Source: Lepidurus packardi | Taxonomy: Eukaryota; Arthropoda; Branchiopoda; Notostraca; Triopsidae | Assembly (NCBI GenBank): GCA_023053545.1 | Contig: JAKZAN010000005.1 | Span: 12,896,001-12,960,000, forward strand | Direction of reading: 5' to 3' | DNA length: 64,000 nt | Part shown: piece after piece, positions 58,868 to 64,000 of the stretch | How the letters are laid out: each line of letters starts with the position of its first letter | Position numbering within the stretch: position 1 is the stretch's first letter | Program-made: the position numbers and the translations under genes | Notes under the pieces: model-generated | What the model was told of the DNA's origin: nothing | Seen by the model: the letters and a program-made list of their open reading frames with translations, nothing else | Database searches by the model: none

Positions 58868-59195
58868 TTGGATTTAGGAGGAGCCCTTTTCAAAAAGTTC
58901 GCCAGTAGCGGGCACTACCGGAATTCGAAACTGATGTTTCAAACGAGGAGCAGTGTACTCCATCACAGTTCTTTCCAGGTTTGTACCCTTTGTTACTTTG
59001 TACCTTACACCAAATCATCGACTAATTTTACCATATTTCCTATCCAGTAACCAGTTCGGAACTTTGGACTAGACTAACCTGTGCTAGCAAGTGCTTCAGC
59101 TATAGCAACTGCCAAGCCTTACATTTCTACTCAAACACATCGCACCATACTTGCCAGCTACTGTTTTCTTCAAGTATTCTTTTGTGGACAAAGTA
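58868..59195 (+). pseudogene. Truncated apple-like gene relic
   Basis: 58880-58978 matches exon 2 (FASSGHYRNSKLMFQ) and 59048-59195 matches the start of exon 3 (SELWTRLTCASKCFSYSNC). The frame then stops after SILLWTK, well before the second Cys-rich part. No signal-peptide exon or C-terminal domain is found. Confidence 0.8.
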
Positions 59196-59975
59196 AAAGT
59201 GATTTCAACTAATCGTACAATGTAAATTATTGTGCCTAAAAGGGAACGAAATTGGCCCGATGTTTGGACTGTGTATTATACAATCTTGTGTAGATCATGA
59301 GACTAGTTATATTTTAAATTACCTGAAATGACTACTATTTCATTTAAACATACTATTTTTATTACTTTATTAATATGTCCCTTAAATTTGGGTTTTAAAT
59401 AGGTGAATATTTAAGTTGGATACATGGAAAAGCGCTATTCTCAAACTTAAACTCCAATACAATCTACACAACTACCCAAACAAAACACAAGTTTACACTT
59501 TCATGTTTACCGTAGAATGGTGCAAGTTTTGTGGACAGTAAATTGTCAAGGTGAAGTACCAAGTACGGACATGGATATGTCCATACTTGGCACTTTATTG
59601 CCCATAAAGGTTCCCTTTATTTCACCCTTTGTTCTTCCCGGTAAGGATGGACAAAGAATGAAAGATTGACTGTTCACAAATCAAGTCGCATATGATAATA
59701 ATTATAGTCTAGGAGGACCAGCCATCCAATCCTAAGGAAGCAGCACCCTCGTTCCAGTGAACCTATTTTTCCTTATAGAGAAAACAAAAGCAATCGATGG
59801 ATTGAAGGCGTGTTCCTGAACGATTCTATGTAAGCTTGCATTCGGTAGTTGTAGGAATCTAGTTTGAACCAGGACAGAACCAGGATGTCAGAAGGTCCTC
59901 GGCTACTACTGAACAACCACAACAGGCTAAGGGTCAACAGTTGCTGGTACTCGTCATTCGCAGAAGGTTTATGCA
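59196..59975. other. Intergenic
   Basis: AT-rich relic flank, then the duplicated 5' flank of the next gene (from about 59545). No gene. Confidence 0.55.
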
Positions 59976-61262
59976 ATGAATTGGTTGAGGTGTTTCGTAT
60001 CTCTTACAACTGTCCTTGGCTGCTCAGGTATCTGTGTCTTGAAAGTCAAGAAAAAATGCTAGAATGTGTGTGTTTCTACTCAAGGTGACGTGCTATGGGG
60101 TAGAATTGCCAGTAGCACCAAGTACCATAATTCTAGACTGGTGTTTGAAGACCCCAAAGTTGTGCTAACGTCTTTTGTCTATTCAAGTTCGTAATTTGTA
60201 AATCATTCTACAGTAGAAAGATCCTTCTAGACTCCCACTTCCTTACAGAGTCGAGCCCAGAACTTTGGACCCGAATGGCTTGTGCTAGGGAATGCCTGGT
60301 ACTTGCGAGCTGCCAATCACTCAATTTCTTTCCCAGCGAATCACACTACATCTGTGAAGTACTGATCGACGGGTTTTGCCAGAGCACAACCAGGAGATTC
60401 TCCCTAAAAGCTCAGCCTGGCGGTTTGGTCTACGATAAACTAAATGGTACTATTACCACATCATGCCTCGACCAAACTTTCGCGAATGTACCAGCTCAAG
60501 ATTGGTGCGAGACAGCCCGCCCAGGATGTACCGGCACCTGGCCGCATTGTGCTTACTGTGTTCAATCCTGTAAGGATTGCTCTAGTTATTACAATATAAC
60601 AGGTAAGAAGACCTTTCATAAACCTTACTCGACCTCTGATCCTCCTAGTCCATCTCATCACTTTGATGATTTGGAACTGATGTTTTCACTTTCACGTCAA
60701 TCCTATAGGGTCCTACAAATGTACGTTATACCCTGGCGGGACATTAACACAGCCAATCTTCACTTCCTGTTCCAATAATAAGACGTTTCTTATAAAAAGG
60801 ACCGTTAACCTTCAGAATGGGAATGTGAACGAATATTTGATGGACTTCGTTGACATGAATCGTTTGGTGGAATTGAAAGTTTACACCAGACTACTCATTT
60901 ATTTTCGAAATTCGTCAGAACACATTTATGCCGGAAACTACCGGAATCCGTACATCGACATCAAAGGCACCTTGAGCAACCTAACATTCATCTCCTCAAG
61001 ACCGGTACCGAACGTGGACAGTTTGGCTTTAAACGGAACAATGTTAGCTCCATCTCTTTTCATTTGGGTTTCCAATGATAGTGAACACTGTGGCTCGTTC
61101 TGGCAATTCAAAGTCAGTAATCCACTTCACTGCCCCGGGGGAGGCTTTGGGGTATTTGGTACCGTGAAGCTTAACGCCTCAGGCCAAGTCATACACTCTG
61201 GCATCCAATGGCCAGCAGCCAATGGGGAACTTTTAAGATACTGCGACATAGGATTGGCTTAA
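59976..61262 (+). CDS. Secreted apple-like family protein, copy 2
   Basis: Four exons: 59976-60027, 60085-60186, 60249-60602, 60709-61262, identical in length to those of the gene at 56752 and all in phase 1; 353 residues. It has the signal peptide NWLRCFVSLTTVLGCS, apple-like MACARECLVLASCQSLNFFP, and the same unrecognised C-terminal domain (FIWVSNDSEHCGSFWQFKVS). Offset from copy 1 is 3224 bases. The divergence spots lie in exon 4 around the Tyr/Phe-rich stretch (YTRLLIYFRNSSEHIYAG). Confidence 0.82.
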
Positions 61263-63056
61263 TTACATACACAATTTCCGTTGTTGTGTAATACACCCTT
61301 CACCTTGTTGTGTATTGTCCTCTTTCTTTGCAATATCAACAGCGAAAAAACAAAATTACAAGAATTACAAGAAGGAAAAATACAAAATTTCTACAGTCTA
61401 AACAGAATCGTGAAGGGTTACCTAGTTTACTACAGGCTACTGTGGATAATTTTAACCTAATTCATTCCATAGCCTTTTGGGAGGTAGCAAGTAGAAAGTG
61501 GAGGGAGGGGAGTAGTTTGGGAGGTGAAAGTCTGAGGGTCCCAAAAGTCTTTAATTGTTAAGACATGCTACAATCACGCTGGACATTTCGGCAAGACTGG
61601 TAATAAAAAGTGTAAAAAAACGGTAGACTCGATATCTATGACATGGTATACCATGACTCTTTTTTTTCTTATTTATGTTTTTTTCTTCTTTATGTATTAA
61701 TAAATCCCCTTCAAGGGCAAATGGTGTAAAATAGTGCACTGAGACGTGTTTCTAAGACGACTTCGTGGTACAAAAAGGTCCGTTTTGCTGAATCGGCGAC
61801 AACAATAAGAAGTTCTTGTAAGGTTTGTTGGTATATTGTCTATTTAAGCCGAGTTTTCAGCAAAAAGCTACAGCAGTACGATGATGTACTGCGCTGTATT
61901 TTTTGTCTTTTTTCTTGGAGGTATGTTTCATGGGACAATACATGAAATGCAGAATAGTTCCTGTGGTCATGTGCAGAAGCTACGTACCAAAACAAGAAAT
62001 GGAAATACTTCCAAGGCACTTCTTGTTGGCATCATTGGTCATTTGGGTTGCTAGATACAAGCATCGCCATCTACTGCCCGGAAAGGACGATAGGTATAGG
62101 TCTAGTCAAATTTAGTGGTACTGCAGTGAAAAGTTGTTGGGATCTCCCAGGAGCTTCTAACACTAACTTAATGTTAACGCAGTGACTAATGGTAATGCGT
62201 GAAGAAATTAGCGGTATATAAACGCTACAACATATTACTAGACGTAGTTTGTCAATAAGGAAAAACTACTACAGCTCAGAAGTCCTTTACACGAAGCCTT
62301 CTTTTCGTTTAAGCTCTTGTCGCTAGGGCAATCCAAACACGCACTCACTGTGCTATCTTGCTGCAATGTACTGTACATGATGCTGTTGACGTCAATACAA
62401 ATGTACACGGGCAAATATGGATATCGGATCTATGGAAAAACCACTTCGAACTAGAAGAATCCTTCACATCATATCCATATTTACAAGTGAAACTTACTAT
62501 GAAATAAAATTTTCGTCAGCTTTAAAACTGAATTTTTATATTAAATTTTATTTAATTTGGTAGATTTTTCCTATGCAACCATTGCAACCATTCTCACATG
62601 TAACTAACAGATTAATGAGGTTTGAACGATATTGGCGTGTTTAACTTGAATAAAAATCCACAAAATGGTGCACTGAGAGGTGCTTCTAAGACTGCACTCC
62701 GTAAAAATAAAAAAAACACTTTGCGGCAGTTTTTTTACCTTTTATTGATATATTCTGTTTAAGAAGCACTTTCAGTGAAAAGCTGCAGTAAAACTCTTTT
62801 TCTTAGAGGAAGTTTCATGGGGACACTATGCCAAGAGCAGAATCGACATGTGTTCATGTATATAAGCTAAAGTACCCAGACAAGAAATGAAAACGCTTCC
62901 AATGCGCTTCGTGTACCAAAGTAACAAAAAGCTTCCTGAAGTAAGTTGGAAAGCTTAAGCATCTGTTCATATTCCTGACTATAGAAAGTTCTGCCAAAGG
63001 TAAACTCGCACTACAGAAGTCAGACTTGTCGGTTCAGTCTTGCTCCTAAAGTAAAC
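61263..63056. other. Intergenic with a diverged internal duplication
   Basis: 61725-62050 and about 62665-62920 are diverged copies (GTGCACTGAGA, TTTCATGGG, CCAAAACAAGAAATG-like words). The first includes a signal-peptide-like start at 61879 (ATG ATG TAC TGC) with a donor GGAG|GTATG, but no following exon could be joined. Not called as a gene. Confidence 0.5.
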
Positions 63057-64000
63057 ATGGGTGGTGTGTCGCTGACTACTGTACTTAGCTGTTTCTGGAT
63101 GGGTGTGATCAAAGATTGTGCAGCGGATACTTCATGGTCTAGTTTCGGTACTAGTCCATACTATCGAGACTACAGGATGATCACGTCCCTAGAGAATATC
63201 TCCGACCCACTGTACATTGCCAAAGGTACGTACCCAATTGCCGGTACCAAAAGTCAATTTATCTTGATGTTTTTGCACTGTCGGATCAGACACACCCTTG
63301 CTTTGGGCCAAGATGGATTGTGCCCAATCCTGTGGAAAGTACGAAACATGCCTAGGCTTCAATTTCTACGAAACGTCGTCGGATTATGTATGTGAGCTGC
63401 TGCCTGACAACTACTGCCAAAACTTGGAATCCAAAGTGCTTTTACCCTGGCCTGGAAACTTGTTGTTCGACAAGTTGAGCCATGGGGCGACTAGGTCTTG
63501 CTTTGAGGTCATGTTTAACTCAACGACGGGGTTTGATTGCAAGATTCTACGACCAGGGTGTCTGGGATCCTGGCCGAACTGTACCAGCTGTGTTAAAAGT
63601 AGCATGGAGTGGAGCAATAGGTACGGTTCTACCGGTAAGTCAAAACAAAAGAAATCGGATATACCAATTGACCGAATATCGCTTCCATTACGTTTAAGCT
63701 CCCACGAAACCTTGCACCATGTGGCCGGACGGTGGCGCACCCTCTTCGCTACCCATTTTCGGAAGGTGTCGTTACGACCAGGCCTTTCTGATATACCGAA
63801 CTGTCGATCGGTACACGGGGAACGTCACCGCCTACTATAGGATGTCTTTTCCTGACATGAACCGTTTATTTAATCTAGGAACATATAAGCAATGCATATT
63901 TTACTTTCAACAAGGTATGTTTAGTTTTTCCTATTACTACAGAAACGCTTACATCTACCCTAATGGGACCTTGACAAACATGACTCACTCTGGCTCGACA
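63057..64000 (+). CDS. Divergent apple-like family protein, partial
   Basis: Exons 63057-63225, 63290-63634 and 63699 to the window end, phase 1 junctions. Exon 1 fuses what are exons 1 and 2 in the relatives: signal peptide (VSLTTVLSCFWMG) running directly into DTSWSSFGTSPYYRDYRM. Exon 2 carries MDCAQSCGKYETCLGFNFYE and CLGSWPNCTSC. Exon 3 aligns with the start of the unrecognised C-terminal domain (MSFPDMNRLF, YRNAYIYPNGTLTN). The 3' end is outside the window. Confidence 0.78.

Noticed and set aside
1-64000. tRNA, rRNA or snRNA genes
   Set aside because: No box A/B or cloverleaf pattern was convincing by eye; a covariance-model search would be needed to exclude them.

Overview
The window is nuclear DNA of a compact animal genome, most likely an arthropod and perhaps a crustacean. 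Coding exons are split by GT-AG introns that are mostly 45-150 bases long. The genes belong to animal families: a spliceosomal Prp3, a ZIP zinc transporter, a type II PKA regulatory subunit, GPANK1, caspases and alpha-1,3-fucosyltransferases. Two copies of one caspase promoter carry a TATA box about 33 bases before a TCAGT initiator, which is an arthropod arrangement. I cannot name the species. All exon boundaries were read by eye and checked for reading-frame phase; none has transcript support.

Region 1 (1-16.7 kb) is single-copy housekeeping sequence. It holds the 5' part of a gamma-butyrobetaine/trimethyllysine dioxygenase (minus strand), a 15-exon membrane protein with EGF, DOMON and SEA domains, a BTB/zinc-finger protein, Prp3 (nine exons, full length) and a ZIP transporter converging on Prp3.

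Region 2 (16.7-35.4 kb) is repeat-rich. It has an eight-copy 143-bp satellite, then a minus-strand array of four intact alpha-1,3-fucosyltransferase genes. Two strongly deleted fucosyltransferase relics lie between them, and the last two genes sit in a recent 3.74-kb tandem duplication.

Region 3 (35.4-41 kb) holds the PKA RII subunit, a small 76-aa coiled-coil gene with a decayed neighbouring copy, and an intact single-exon GPANK1.

Region 4 (40.4-53.4 kb) is a tandem segmental duplication of about 6.3 kb. Each block carries part or all of GPANK1, caspase A, a small unrecognised minus-strand gene, and caspase B. Decay is reciprocal. Block 1 keeps GPANK1, but its caspase A is broken and its caspase B has Ser in place of the catalytic Cys. 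Block 2 keeps both caspases, but its GPANK1 is cut by a solo LTR.

Region 5 (53.7-64 kb) holds a secreted three-apple, Thr-rich protein and a tandem family of secreted cysteine-rich apple-like proteins: two intact 353-aa genes, two relics, and a divergent member running off the end.

The strongest leads are the caspase block with a Cys-to-Ser pseudo-caspase, the unrecognised gene lying head-to-head with caspase B, and the apple-like family with an unrecognised C-terminal domain.
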